A stretch of 47,139 nt of DNA, taken from the NCBI RefSeq assembly GCF_000251145.1, contig NZ_AIDW01000010.1:1-47139 (forward strand), in the 5' to 3' direction. Under the pieces are notes generated by a model that saw only the letters and a list, made by a program, of their open reading frames with translations, did not search any database and was not told where the DNA came from. This DNA comes from Sphingomonas sp. PAMC 26621. Its GTDB lineage: Bacteria > Pseudomonadota > Alphaproteobacteria > Sphingomonadales > Sphingomonadaceae. A program made the position numbers and the translations under genes. Positions 16,007-24,789 of this stretch are shown piece by piece (position 1 is the stretch's first letter; every line of letters starts with the position of its first letter).

Positions 16007-19000
16007 ATGACGGCTCCCTGGCACTTCTGGATCGATCGCGGCGGCACCTTCACCGACGTCGTGGCGCGCAAGCCGGACGGCCAGCTGGTATCGGCAAAAT
16101 TATTGTCGGAGGATCCCGAGCGCTATGCCGACGCCGCGGTCGAGGCGATCCGGCGGCTGACCGGGGGCGGGGACGTTCCGCTCGCGCTGCGAATCGGCAC
16201 GACCGTCGCGACCAATGCGCTGCTCGAGGGGAAGGGCGAGCCGACCGTCCTGGCGATCACGCGCGGGTTCGGGGATGCGCTGGTGATCGGGCATCAGGAA
16301 CGCGCCGACATCTTCGCGCGCGACCTCGCGCGGCCCGCGCCGCTGTTCGCTCGCGTCGTCGAGATCGACGAGCGGGTGATGGCGGATGGCGGGGTGGACC
16401 GGCCGCTCGATCGGGAGGCGGCGCGCGTCGGCCTGCAGGCCGCGTACGATGCGGGGTTGCGCTCGGTCGCGATCGTCCTGATGCACGGCTATCGGTTCAC
16501 GGCGCACGAGGCGACGCTGGTCGACGTCGCGCAAGACATCGGCTTTACCCAGATTTCGGCCAGCCATCGGGTAGCCCCCGTGATCAAGCTGATCGGGCGT
16601 GGCGATACGACGCTGGTCGATGCGTATCTGTCCCCCGTGCTCGACCGCTATGTCGCGGGGCTGAGCGCGGCGCTCGGCCAGGGTGCCTTGTTCATGCAAT
16701 CCTCGGGCGGGCTGGTCGACGGCGCGCATTTCCGCGGCAAGGATGCGATCCTGTCGGGGCCGGCGGGGGGAATCGTCGGCATGGCCGCGACCGCAAGCGC
16801 GGCGGGGTTCGACCGGATCATCGGCTTCGACATGGGCGGGACATCGACCGACGTGTCGCATTATGCGGGCACCTACGAACGCGAGACCGAGACGCTGATC
16901 GCGGGCACGCGGATCCGTGCGCCGATGCTGCGGATCCATACGGTGGCGGCGGGGGGCGGGTCGATCTGTCGGTTCGACGGGCAGCGGTTGCTGGTCGGGC
17001 CGGAGAGCGCGGGCGCGGTGCCGGGGCCGGCGTGTTATCGGCGCGGTGGCCCGCTGACGGTGACCGATTGCAACGTCCTGCTCGGCAAGTTGCAACCCGA
17101 CTTCTTCCCCGCATTATTCGGCACGCAGGGCGATCAGCCGCTCGACCGCGCGGCGGTGACCGCGCGGTTCGCGGACCTGCCGCTCGATCCGCAGGCCGCG
17201 GCCGAAGGCTTCGTCGCGGTCGCGGTGGCCAACATGGCGAATGCGATCCGCACGATCTCGGTCGCACGCGGGCATGACGTGACGCGTTATACGCTCGCGT
17301 GTTTCGGTGGCGCTGGCGGGCAACACGCGTGCCTGGTCGCCGATGCGCTCGGGATGGACCGCGTGATGATCCATCCGCTCGCGGGGGTTCTCTCGGCTTA
17401 CGGCATGGGGCTGGCCGACCGCCGCGAGCTGCGCGAACGAACGCTGGGCGTCGCGGTCGACGACCGTGCCGCGATCGATGCGGCATTCGCAGTGCTGGCG
17501 GAGGAGGCGCACCGCGCGCTTGCGGATCAGGGCGTCGCCGCAGGGGATATTACCGTGGAACGCCGCGTCCACCTGCGGCGCGGGCAGACCGAGCATACGA
17601 TCGAGCTCGATTTCGCGGATACCGCGACGATGGTGGCGGACTTCGACACCGCCTATCGCGCGCAGTTCGGTTTCACGACAGCGCAGGGCCTGGTCGTCGA
17701 TCGCCTCGTCGCCGAGGCCGTTGCCAAGAGCCTGCCGGTCGAGACGACGCTGATCGATCTCCCGCGCGACGCCGCCGCGCCGATGGCAATCGTGCCGGTC
17801 TATATGGCAGGCGTGCTCCAGCAGGTGCCGGTGCTGGCGCGCGCGGGTTTGCCTGCGGGCTACGCGTTCGAAGGGCCGGCTCTGATCATCGATCCGGTCT
17901 CGACCACGGTCGTAGAGCCTGGCTGGCGGGTCCGTGTCGACGCGATCGGCAACCTGATCCTCGACCGCGCGGTGGCGCGGCAAACGGTACGGATCGGGAC
18001 CGAAAGCGATCCCGCGCGGCTCGCGATCTTCGCGGGCCTGTTCATGAGCATCGCCGAGGAAATGGGCGCGGCGCTGCAGCGCTCCGCCGCCTCGGTCAAC
18101 ATTCGCGAGCGGCTCGATTTCTCCTGCGCGCTGTTCGACGCGCGCGGCAATCTCGTCGCCAACGCGCCGCATATCCCGGTGCATCTCGGCTCGATGGGCG
18201 AAAGCATCCGCACGATCATCGCGGCGCGCGGTTCGCATGCGGACGGGCGGGGGATCCGGCGCGGCGATGCCTATGCGCTCAACGCACCGTATCGCGGGGG
18301 TACGCATCTTCCCGACATCACGGTGATCCTGCCGGTCTTTGCGGAAGGGAGCGACGCGCCCGACGGGTTCGTCGCCGCGCGCGGGCATCATGCCGATGTC
18401 GGCGGGATCACGCCGGGATCGATGCCGCCCGACAGCGTCTCGGTCGAGCAGGAAGGCGTTCTGCTCGACGACGTGCTGGTGGTCGACGAGGGGCACTTTC
18501 GCGAGGCCGAGTTGCGTACCCTCTTCGCCAGCGGTCCGTTTCCCGCGCGCAATGTCGACCAGAACATCGCCGATCTCGCGGCGCAACTCGCGGCCTGCGC
18601 GCGCGGGGCTGCCGGTCTGGCGCGGATCGCGGGCGAATATGGGGCGGATGTCGTCAGCGCCTATATGGAGCATGTCCAGGTCAATGCCGACGCCGCCGCA
18701 CGCCGCCTGATCGCCGGGCTGCAAGACGGTAGCTTCGCCTATGAGATGGACGATGGCGCGGTGGTCCGCGTCGCGATCGGGGTCGATCGTGCGGCGCAAA
18801 CCATGACGGTCGATTTCGCGGGAACGAGCGCGCAGCGGCCGAACAACTTCAACGCGCCGGTGTCGATCGTCCGCGCGGCGGTGCTGTATGTGCTGCGCGT
18901 GCTGATGGACGAGAGCGTCCCGCTTAACGACGGCTGCCTGCGCGGCGTGACGATCCTGGTGCCCGAAGGCTCGATGCTCAACCCGTGGTTCCCCGCCGCG

Positions 19001-19549
19001 GTGGTGGCGGGGAATGTCGAGACGAGCCAGGTCGTCACCGATGCGCTGTTCGGCGCGCTCGGCGCGATGGCGGCGAGCCAGGGGACGATGAACAATTTCA
19101 CCTTCGGCGACGAAACCTACCAATATTACGAGACGATCGCAGGTGGTTCGGGCGCGGGTGCCACGTATGACGGCACGCCCGTGGTCCAGTCGCACATGAC
19201 CAACAGTCGGCTGACCGACCCGGAGATCTTCGAGACGCGCTTTCCGGTCCTGCTCGAGGAGTTCTCGATCCGGGCAGGGTCGGGCGGGGCGGGCGCGCAC
19301 CGCGGCGGGGATGGCGGAACGCGCCGCATCCGGTTCCTCGCGGACATGACCGCCTGCATCCTCGCCAATCGTCGCCGCGTGCCGCCGTTCGGACTGGAAG
19401 GCGGGGCCGAGGGCGAAGTGGGGTCCGCCAGCGTCGAGCGTGCCGATGGCTCGATCGAGCCACTCGGATCGACCGCCAAGGTCGCTATGCGCAATGGCGA
19501 CGTGTTCGTCATCGAAACCCCCGGCGGGGGCGGATTCGGAGGCGGTTGA
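16007..19549 (+). CDS. 5-oxoprolinase/hydantoinase, fused HyuA-HyuB
   Basis: This 1180-residue protein fuses both halves of ATP-dependent oxoprolinase. The HyuA half (about 1-650) has ASKHA-type phosphate-binding loops: FWIDRGGTFTDVV near the start and GFDMGGTSTDVS near 280. The HyuB half (about 665-1180) begins around AIFAGLFMSIAEEMGAALQR and contains RERLDFSCALFD and PHIPVHLGSMGE. The enzyme couples ATP hydrolysis to ring opening of 5-oxoproline or related hydantoins and lactams in the cytoplasm. The length is close to that of eukaryotic OPLAH-type enzymes. It is the first gene of a four-gene operon with DUF969, DUF979 and DUF2891. The exact substrate is not fixed by sequence alone. Confidence 0.92.
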   Translation: MTAPWHFWIDRGGTFTDVVARKPDGQLVSAKLLSEDPERYADAAVEAIRRLTGGGDVPLALRIGTTVATNALLEGKGEPTVLAITRGFGDALVIGHQERADIFARDLARPAPLFARVVEIDERVMADGGVDRPLDREAARVGLQAAYDAGLRSVAIVLMHGYRFTAHEATLVDVAQDIGFTQISASHRVAPVIKLIGRGDTTLVDAYLSPVLDRYVAGLSAALGQGALFMQSSGGLVDGAHFRGKDAILSGPAGGIVGMAATASAAGFDRIIGFDMGGTSTDVSHYAGTYERETETLIAGTRIRAPMLRIHTVAAGGGSICRFDGQRLLVGPESAGAVPGPACYRRGGPLTVTDCNVLLGKLQPDFFPALFGTQGDQPLDRAAVTARFADLPLDPQAAAEGFVAVAVANMANAIRTISVARGHDVTRYTLACFGGAGGQHACLVADALGMDRVMIHPLAGVLSAYGMGLADRRELRERTLGVAVDDRAAIDAAFAVLAEEAHRALADQGVAAGDITVERRVHLRRGQTEHTIELDFADTATMVADFDTAYRAQFGFTTAQGLVVDRLVAEAVAKSLPVETTLIDLPRDAAAPMAIVPVYMAGVLQQVPVLARAGLPAGYAFEGPALIIDPVSTTVVEPGWRVRVDAIGNLILDRAVARQTVRIGTESDPARLAIFAGLFMSIAEEMGAALQRSAASVNIRERLDFSCALFDARGNLVANAPHIPVHLGSMGESIRTIIAARGSHADGRGIRRGDAYALNAPYRGGTHLPDITVILPVFAEGSDAPDGFVAARGHHADVGGITPGSMPPDSVSVEQEGVLLDDVLVVDEGHFREAELRTLFASGPFPARNVDQNIADLAAQLAACARGAAGLARIAGEYGADVVSAYMEHVQVNADAAARRLIAGLQDGSFAYEMDDGAVVRVAIGVDRAAQTMTVDFAGTSAQRPNNFNAPVSIVRAAVLYVLRVLMDESVPLNDGCLRGVTILVPEGSMLNPWFPAAVVAGNVETSQVVTDALFGALGAMAASQGTMNNFTFGDETYQYYETIAGGSGAGATYDGTPVVQSHMTNSRLTDPEIFETRFPVLLEEFSIRAGSGGAGAHRGGDGGTRRIRFLADMTACILANRRRVPPFGLEGGAEGEVGSASVERADGSIEPLGSTAKVAMRNGDVFVIETPGGGGFGGG

Positions 19550-20203
19550 ATGCTCGTGCTCGCAGGAATCGGGGTAATCGTCGCGGGCTTCCTGCTGCGC
19601 TTCAATCCGTTGCTGGTCGTCGCGGTCTCGGCGCTGGTGACGGGGCTGGCGGCGGGGCTCGATCCGCTCGCGATCCTCGCGGCGTTCGGCAAGGCGTTCA
19701 ACGCCAATCGCTTCGTCAGCGCGGTCTACATCGTGCTGCCGGTGATCGGCCTGCTCGAACGGCACGGCTTGCAGGAGCGCGCGCGCGGGGCGATCGCCGC
19801 GCTTAAAGGCGCGACGGTCGGGCGGTTGTTGATCGGCTATCTGCTGTTCCGCCAACTGACCTCGGCGCTAGGCCTGATTTCGATTGCGGGTCCCGCACAA
19901 AGCGTCCGCCCGCTGGTCGCGCCGATGGCGGAAGCCGCGGCGGAGCGGCAGGGGCTTGCGCCCGGTGGCGATGCGATTCCGGCGATGGCGGCGGCGACCG
20001 ACAATATCGGGCTGTTCTTCGGCGAGGACATCTTCATCGCGATCGGGTCGATCCTGCTGATGAAGGGGATCCTCGAAGGCTATGGCATCGTCATCCAGCC
20101 GCTGCATCTGTCGCTCTGGGCGCTTCCGACTGCGGTCGCCGCGCTGGTGATCCACGGTGCGCGGCTGCTGTGGCTCGATCGCCGTCTGGCGCGGCGCGGA
20201 TGA
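19550..20203 (+). CDS. DUF969 family membrane protein, putative transporter half
   Basis: This 217-residue polytopic membrane protein matches the DUF969 pattern: an N-terminal pair of helices (LVLAGIGVIVAGFLLRFNPL), then FNANRFVSAVYIVLPVIGLLERHGLQERAR and GYLLFRQLTSALGLISIAGPAQSVRPLVAPM. The start codon directly follows the oxoprolinase stop (TGA-ATG). DUF969 is nearly always encoded next to DUF979, as here, and from memory the pair flanks pyroglutamyl-peptidase genes in Gram-positive bacteria. Together they are a candidate 5-oxoproline permease; the pairing is observed and the transport role is inferred. Confidence 0.88.
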   Translation: MLVLAGIGVIVAGFLLRFNPLLVVAVSALVTGLAAGLDPLAILAAFGKAFNANRFVSAVYIVLPVIGLLERHGLQERARGAIAALKGATVGRLLIGYLLFRQLTSALGLISIAGPAQSVRPLVAPMAEAAAERQGLAPGGDAIPAMAAATDNIGLFFGEDIFIAIGSILLMKGILEGYGIVIQPLHLSLWALPTAVAALVIHGARLLWLDRRLARRG

Positions 20204-21141
20204 TCGGCACGAATTTCATTTATGGCCTGGCCGGACTGGTGTTCGCGGTGTTCGCCGTGCTGGCGGCGACCGACCGGGGAAACCGCAAGCGTTTCGGCAA
20301 TGCCGGCTTTTACGGTTTGCTCGCGGTGAGTTTCCTCCTTGGCGACCGGATCGGCGATATTGGCAATGGCGTGCTGGTCCTCGGCCTCGTCGCGATTGCG
20401 GGGACGGGCGCAATGGGTCGGGGCGCACGCGCCACCACCGGCCCGGTCGAACGCCAGGCGGAATCGGAAAGGCGTGGCAACCGGTTGTTCCTCCCCGCCC
20501 TCGTGATTCCGGCGACGGCGCTGCTGGGTACGCTTGCCTTCAAGGCAATGCCCGCGCTGGTCGATCCGAAACAGATCACGCTGGTGGCGCTCGCCTGCGG
20601 CGTGATCCTCGCGCTCGCGGCGGGCTATGCGTGGTTCCGCGCGCGGCCCGCGACGCCGTTCGTCGAAGGGCTGCGCCTGATGGACAGCGTCGGCTGGGCG
20701 GCGGTGCTGCCGCAGATGCTCGCGAGTCTCGGCGCGGTGTTCGCGCTCGCTGGGGTCGGGCAGGTGGTCGGCGGGCTGGCGGGGGCGGCGATTCCGGACG
20801 GCAGCCTGATCGGCGCGGTGCTGGTCTATGCGCTCGGGATGACCGCGTTCACGATGGTGATGGGGAATGCGTTTGCGGCCTTCCCGGTGATGTTCGCCGC
20901 GGTCGGAATGCCGCTGCTGATCGGGCGGTTCCACGGCGATCCCGCGGTGATCGCGGCGATCGGGATGCTCGCGGGCTTCTGCGGCACGCTGATGACGCCG
21001 ATGGCGGCGAACTTCAATCTCGTCCCCGCCGCCTTGCTCGACCTGAAGGACAAGGGCGCGGTGATCCGCGCGCAGGTGCCGACCGCGTTGCCGCTGCTCG
21101 GCGTGAACATCGCTCTCTTGTATTGGCTGGGGTTCCGATGA
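20200..21141 (+). CDS. DUF979 family membrane protein, putative transporter half
   Basis: This 313-residue protein has about nine hydrophobic segments, including a conserved-looking pair GNAFAAFPVMFAAVGMPLLI and MLAGFCGTLMTPMAANFNLV. The Asn/Pro breaks in the latter resemble re-entrant or substrate-binding loops of ion-transporter superfamily proteins. It overlaps the DUF969 gene by four bases and the DUF2891 gene by four bases, so the three are tightly coupled. It is probably the substrate-binding half of the DUF969-DUF979 permease. No biochemical role can be asserted from sequence. Confidence 0.88.
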   Translation: MIGTNFIYGLAGLVFAVFAVLAATDRGNRKRFGNAGFYGLLAVSFLLGDRIGDIGNGVLVLGLVAIAGTGAMGRGARATTGPVERQAESERRGNRLFLPALVIPATALLGTLAFKAMPALVDPKQITLVALACGVILALAAGYAWFRARPATPFVEGLRLMDSVGWAAVLPQMLASLGAVFALAGVGQVVGGLAGAAIPDGSLIGAVLVYALGMTAFTMVMGNAFAAFPVMFAAVGMPLLIGRFHGDPAVIAAIGMLAGFCGTLMTPMAANFNLVPAALLDLKDKGAVIRAQVPTALPLLGVNIALLYWLGFR

Positions 21142-22118
21142 CGATGTTCGATTCCGTGTCCGCCGAGCGCTTCGCCACGCTCACGCTCGGGCATCTGACG
21201 CGCGAATGGCCGTACAAGCTCGACCAGATCCTGACCGGGCCGGACGATCTTGCCCTGCCGAAGATCCTGCATCCGATCTTCCACGGCAGCTTCGACTGGC
21301 ACAGTTGCGTTCACGGCTGGTGGCAGGTGATGCGGCTCGCGCGGCTGTTCCCCGATATGGCCGCCACCGCCACAGTAGAGGCGCTTGCCGACCGGATGCT
21401 GGTGCCGGATCGCGTGGCGGGGGAAGTCGCCTATCTCGGCCGGCCGATGACGGACGGGTTCGAGCGGCCGTACGGCTGGGGCTGGCTGCTCGCACTCCAC
21501 GCCGAACTCGCGCTTCGTCCCGACCGTCCCTGGGCCAATGCGCTGGAACCGCTCGCGCGGGCGTTTGCGGCGCGGTTCAAGGCGTATCTCCCCAAGCTCA
21601 CTTATGCCGTGCGCAGCGGCAAGCATGACAGCACCGCGTTCGCGCTGATCCACGCGCTGCGCTGGGCGCGGACGCACGACTGGGAACTTGCCAGCGTGAT
21701 CGAGGCGCGGGCGCGATCCTGGTTCGGCGCGGACCGGGACGCGCGGCCGTGGGAGCCGAGCGGCGAGGACTTTTTGTCCGCCACGCTGTGCGAAGCTGTC
21801 CTGATGCGCGACGTGCTCGGCAACGACGCGGGGGCGTGGCTGGCCGCATTCCTGCCGGATCCGGCGGGGGCGGCAGTCGCCTGCCTGCGCGTGCCTGCCC
21901 TCGTCACCGATCGCCGCGATGGCCGTCTGGCGCATATCGACGGACTCAATCTGGCGCGGGCGTGGTGCTGGTACAGCCTCGCCGACGCCTTGCCCGATCC
22001 CGCGGCAACCAAGGCCGTCGCGCGGGCGCATCTGGACGCTGCGCTCCCGCATCTCGCCGACGACTACATGGGCGAGCATTGGCTCGCGACCTTCGCCCTG
22101 CTCGCGCTGACGGCCTGA
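21138..22118 (+). CDS. DUF2891 family protein, possible lactam-pathway enzyme
   Basis: This 326-residue soluble protein lacks a signal peptide. It has the DUF2891 signature: HPIFHGSFDWHSCVHGWW, GFERPYGWGWLLALHAEL, SGKHDSTAFALIHALRWA and AHIDGLNLARAWCW, ending with HWLATFALLALT. The many conserved His, Asp, Cys and Trp residues within regularly spaced helix pairs suggest an alpha/alpha-toroid enzyme. The function of the family is not known to me. Translational coupling (ATGA) to the putative permease and oxoprolinase suggests it acts on the same substrate, for example as an epimerase or a second hydrolase; that is inference. Confidence 0.85.
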   Translation: MTMFDSVSAERFATLTLGHLTREWPYKLDQILTGPDDLALPKILHPIFHGSFDWHSCVHGWWQVMRLARLFPDMAATATVEALADRMLVPDRVAGEVAYLGRPMTDGFERPYGWGWLLALHAELALRPDRPWANALEPLARAFAARFKAYLPKLTYAVRSGKHDSTAFALIHALRWARTHDWELASVIEARARSWFGADRDARPWEPSGEDFLSATLCEAVLMRDVLGNDAGAWLAAFLPDPAGAAVACLRVPALVTDRRDGRLAHIDGLNLARAWCWYSLADALPDPAATKAVARAHLDAALPHLADDYMGEHWLATFALLALTA

Positions 22119-22207
22119 CGGAGTAACCGTCGCCTCGGTTTGGGCGGCGTGCCGAGGCCGGCCCCGCGCTAAATCCGCGCGTTCCCGCTTCGAAGGCCAA
22201 CCCCCGC

Positions 22208-22213
22208 TATAAT
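22208..22213 (+). promoter_or_regulatory. Possible -10 box of the chemosensory operon
   Basis: TATAAT stands out in otherwise GC-rich DNA 21 bases before the cheA start. No TTGACA-like box is found 16-18 bases upstream, so this would be a weak or activator-dependent promoter with a very short leader. It could also be chance. Confidence 0.3.
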
Positions 22214-22233
22214 AAGCATGAACCCCAGGCAGC

Positions 22234-24222
22234 ATGCCCGGGGGACAACCGTGCGAGGCGGACCCGATCGCGGCGTTCCGGGTCGAGGCGGGCGAACTGC
22301 TCGAACAGATCGAGCAGGGGCTGCTCGATCTCGGCCACCGGCTCGACGATCGCGATCTGGTCGACGAAGTTTTCCGCGGCCTCCACACGCTCAAGGGCTC
22401 GGGCGCGATGTTCGGGTTCGATGCGCTCGCCGGGTTCACGCATCATTGCGAGACCGCGTTCGACCGCGTCCGCAAGGGACTGGCGCCCGCGACGCACGCA
22501 CTGGTCGCGGCGATCCTGTCGGCCAAGGACCATATGCGCGCGCTGATCGACGGCGACGGCGCGGGGCTGGAAGCCGAAGGTGCCGCGATCCTCGCGCAGC
22601 TCCAGGCGGCGATCGACGAAGGCGCGGACGGTCCGATCGCCGCGCCGGCCCCCGTCGATGCCGGATGGTCCCTGTCGTTCCGGCTTCCTGCGGATGCGAT
22701 GGCGAACGGCACCAACCCGCTGATGCTGCTCGACGAACTGCGCGCGCTGGGGGCCTGCCGCATCGTCGCGCGGACCGACGCGATTCCGCCGCTTGCCGAT
22801 CTCATCCCCACCGAATGCCATATCGGGTGGGACGTCGAGCTGCGTGGCGACGTGTCGCGCGGCGATATCGACGACGTGTTCATCTTCGTGATGGACGACA
22901 TGGCGCTGAAGATCGAACCGCTGGCGTCGGTCGTGGTCGCGGTCGCCGATGCCACGCCGCCCGCCGGACCGGTCACCAGCGCCCCCGCGCCCCTGTCCGA
23001 ACCCGCGCCGGCTACGGTGGCGCGGGTCGCCGTCGCACCGGGCGAGAGCGTCCGCGTTCCCGCCGAGCGGCTCGACGAGCTGATGGACCGGGTCGGGGAA
23101 CTCGTCATCGTCCAGAGCCGCCTTTCGCAAGTCGCCAAGAGTGGCGGCAGCGCCGACGATCTGGTCCTGCGGTCGATTTCGGAAGAGATCGAGCGGCTGG
23201 CCAGCGAATTGCGCGAGACGATGATGGTGCTGCGGATGGTGCCGGTCGCCACGCTGTTCGGCCGCTTCCGTCGGCTCGTCCACGATCTCGCGCGCGAAAC
23301 GGGCAAGACGATCGAGCTCGCGACCGAGGGCGAGGCAACCGAGATCGACAAGACCGTGATCGAGCGGCTTGCCGATCCGATGATCCATCTGATCCGCAAT
23401 GCCTGCGATCACGGCCTGGAAACGCCCGCGCAGCGCACCGCCGCGGGCAAGCCCGCAACGGGGCAGGTCCGGCTCTCGGCCTATCAGGCCGGCGGCGAGG
23501 TCGTCATCACCATCCGCGACGACGGCCGCGGGATCGATTGCGACCGCGTTCGCGCCAAGGCCGAAGCGCAGGGGCTGGTCCAGCCCGGCCAGGCGATGAC
23601 CGAGCAGGAGACGCTCCAGCTCATCTTCCATCCCGGCTTCTCCACCGCGGCGCAGATCACCAACCTGTCGGGACGCGGCGTCGGGATGGACGTCGTCAAG
23701 CGCACGATCGAGAGCCTGCGCGGCGGCATCGATGTGACCAGCGTGGTGGGGCAGGGGTCGACCGTGGTGCTGCGCATCCCGTTAACGCTCGCGATCATCG
23801 ACGGGTTGCTGATCCGCGTCGGCACCGGCCGCTACGTGATCCCGCTCGCCGCGGTCGAGGAATGTATCGAGCTGAGCCTCGAGGAGGATCTGCGCTCGCG
23901 CAGCCGCAGCTTCGTGACGTTACGCGACCGGCTGGTGCCGTTCCTGCGCCTGCGCGAGATGTTCGACACCGGCACGCGGCCCGATCCGCACCAGAAGATC
24001 GTGGTCATCGCCACCGGCACGGAGCGCGTCGGGCTGGTCGTCGACCAGATCATCGGCAGCCACCAGACCGTGATCAAGCCGATGTCGCAGCTCCACCGCG
24101 ACGTCACGACCTTCGCCGGCGCGACCATCCTCGGCGACGGCGGGGTCGCGCTGATCCTCGACGTCGCGCAGCTCGTCGCGCTCGGCCAGCAGCAGGAGGA
24201 GCGGCTTCGCGCCGCTGCATAA
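22234..24222 (+). CDS. cheA: Chemotaxis histidine kinase CheA
   Basis: This 662-residue protein has every CheA module. The P1 HPt domain carries H51 in LHTLKGSGAMFGFD. A P2-like alpha/beta domain spans about 145-230 (WSLSFRLPADA to FVMDDMALKI). P3 dimerisation is at about 273-335. P4 carries the N box HLIRNACDHGLE (385-396), G1 DDGRGI (429-434), F-region IFHPGFST (464-471) and G2 GRGVGMDVV (480-488). P5, a CheW-like domain, follows from about 520. The start at 22234 has CAGG upstream. It opens a same-strand operon with two cheW genes, an mcp, cheR and cheB. No cheY follows, so the phospho-acceptor regulator besides CheB must be encoded elsewhere. Confidence 0.95.
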   Translation: MPGGQPCEADPIAAFRVEAGELLEQIEQGLLDLGHRLDDRDLVDEVFRGLHTLKGSGAMFGFDALAGFTHHCETAFDRVRKGLAPATHALVAAILSAKDHMRALIDGDGAGLEAEGAAILAQLQAAIDEGADGPIAAPAPVDAGWSLSFRLPADAMANGTNPLMLLDELRALGACRIVARTDAIPPLADLIPTECHIGWDVELRGDVSRGDIDDVFIFVMDDMALKIEPLASVVVAVADATPPAGPVTSAPAPLSEPAPATVARVAVAPGESVRVPAERLDELMDRVGELVIVQSRLSQVAKSGGSADDLVLRSISEEIERLASELRETMMVLRMVPVATLFGRFRRLVHDLARETGKTIELATEGEATEIDKTVIERLADPMIHLIRNACDHGLETPAQRTAAGKPATGQVRLSAYQAGGEVVITIRDDGRGIDCDRVRAKAEAQGLVQPGQAMTEQETLQLIFHPGFSTAAQITNLSGRGVGMDVVKRTIESLRGGIDVTSVVGQGSTVVLRIPLTLAIIDGLLIRVGTGRYVIPLAAVEECIELSLEEDLRSRSRSFVTLRDRLVPFLRLREMFDTGTRPDPHQKIVVIATGTERVGLVVDQIIGSHQTVIKPMSQLHRDVTTFAGATILGDGGVALILDVAQLVALGQQQEERLRAAA

Positions 24223-24225
24223 GCC

Positions 24226-24726
24226 ATGGACGGAAACCAGACCCAGTGGGACGCCGACGGCACGCTCGAAGTGCTGACCTTCAACCTGCAGGAAGAGACG
24301 TTCGCGCTCGAGGCGATGCTCGTGCGCGAGATCCTCGACCTGCTGCCCGAGACGCGCGTTCCGGGCGCCGACCCGCTCGTCGGCAGCGTCGTCAACTTCC
24401 GGGGGCGGATCATCCCGATCACCGACCTGCGGCTCGCATTCGGCATGCCCGCGGCGGAGGCGACGGTGGATAGCCGGATCGTCGTGATCGAGATCGACGC
24501 CGGCAGCGGTTGCATCCAGCTCGGCATCCGCACCGACAAGGTCCACGAGGTCGCGACGCTGCGGCAGGACGCGAGCGAGCAGCCCCCGGTGGTCGGCATG
24601 CGCTGGCGCCGGGAATTCGTGCGGGATCTCGTGCGGACGCCCAGCGGCGTCATCGTCATCCCGCGGCTCTCCGCGATTTTCGCCGACATCCTCGGCACGG
24701 ACGTCTCTGCATATTCCGCCGCTTAA
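24226..24726 (+). CDS. cheW: Chemotaxis coupling protein CheW (first copy)
   Basis: This 166-residue protein is a single CheW SH3-like double barrel: LEVLTFNLQEETFALEAMLVREIL at the N-terminus, then VVNFRGRIIPITDLRLAFG with the Arg of the receptor-binding face, and LGIRTDKVHEVATL. It would bridge CheA P5 and the receptor hairpin tip. It starts three bases after the cheA stop. It has a slightly longer N-terminus and C-terminus than the second copy and differs in sequence, so the two are not recent duplicates. Confidence 0.93.
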   Translation: MDGNQTQWDADGTLEVLTFNLQEETFALEAMLVREILDLLPETRVPGADPLVGSVVNFRGRIIPITDLRLAFGMPAAEATVDSRIVVIEIDAGSGCIQLGIRTDKVHEVATLRQDASEQPPVVGMRWRREFVRDLVRTPSGVIVIPRLSAIFADILGTDVSAYSAA

Positions 24727-24789
24727 CTCGTCTCCGATCGATCGCCGCCGTCCCTTCAAATTTCGCGATACGCACAAGGAAGCTTTGCA

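Noticed and set aside
17114..19855. Very long open frame on the minus strand opposite the oxoprolinase gene
   Set aside because: It is the antisense shadow of a GC-rich gene: Arg/His/Asp-rich, no domain, while the plus-strand frame has clear HyuA and HyuB motifs.
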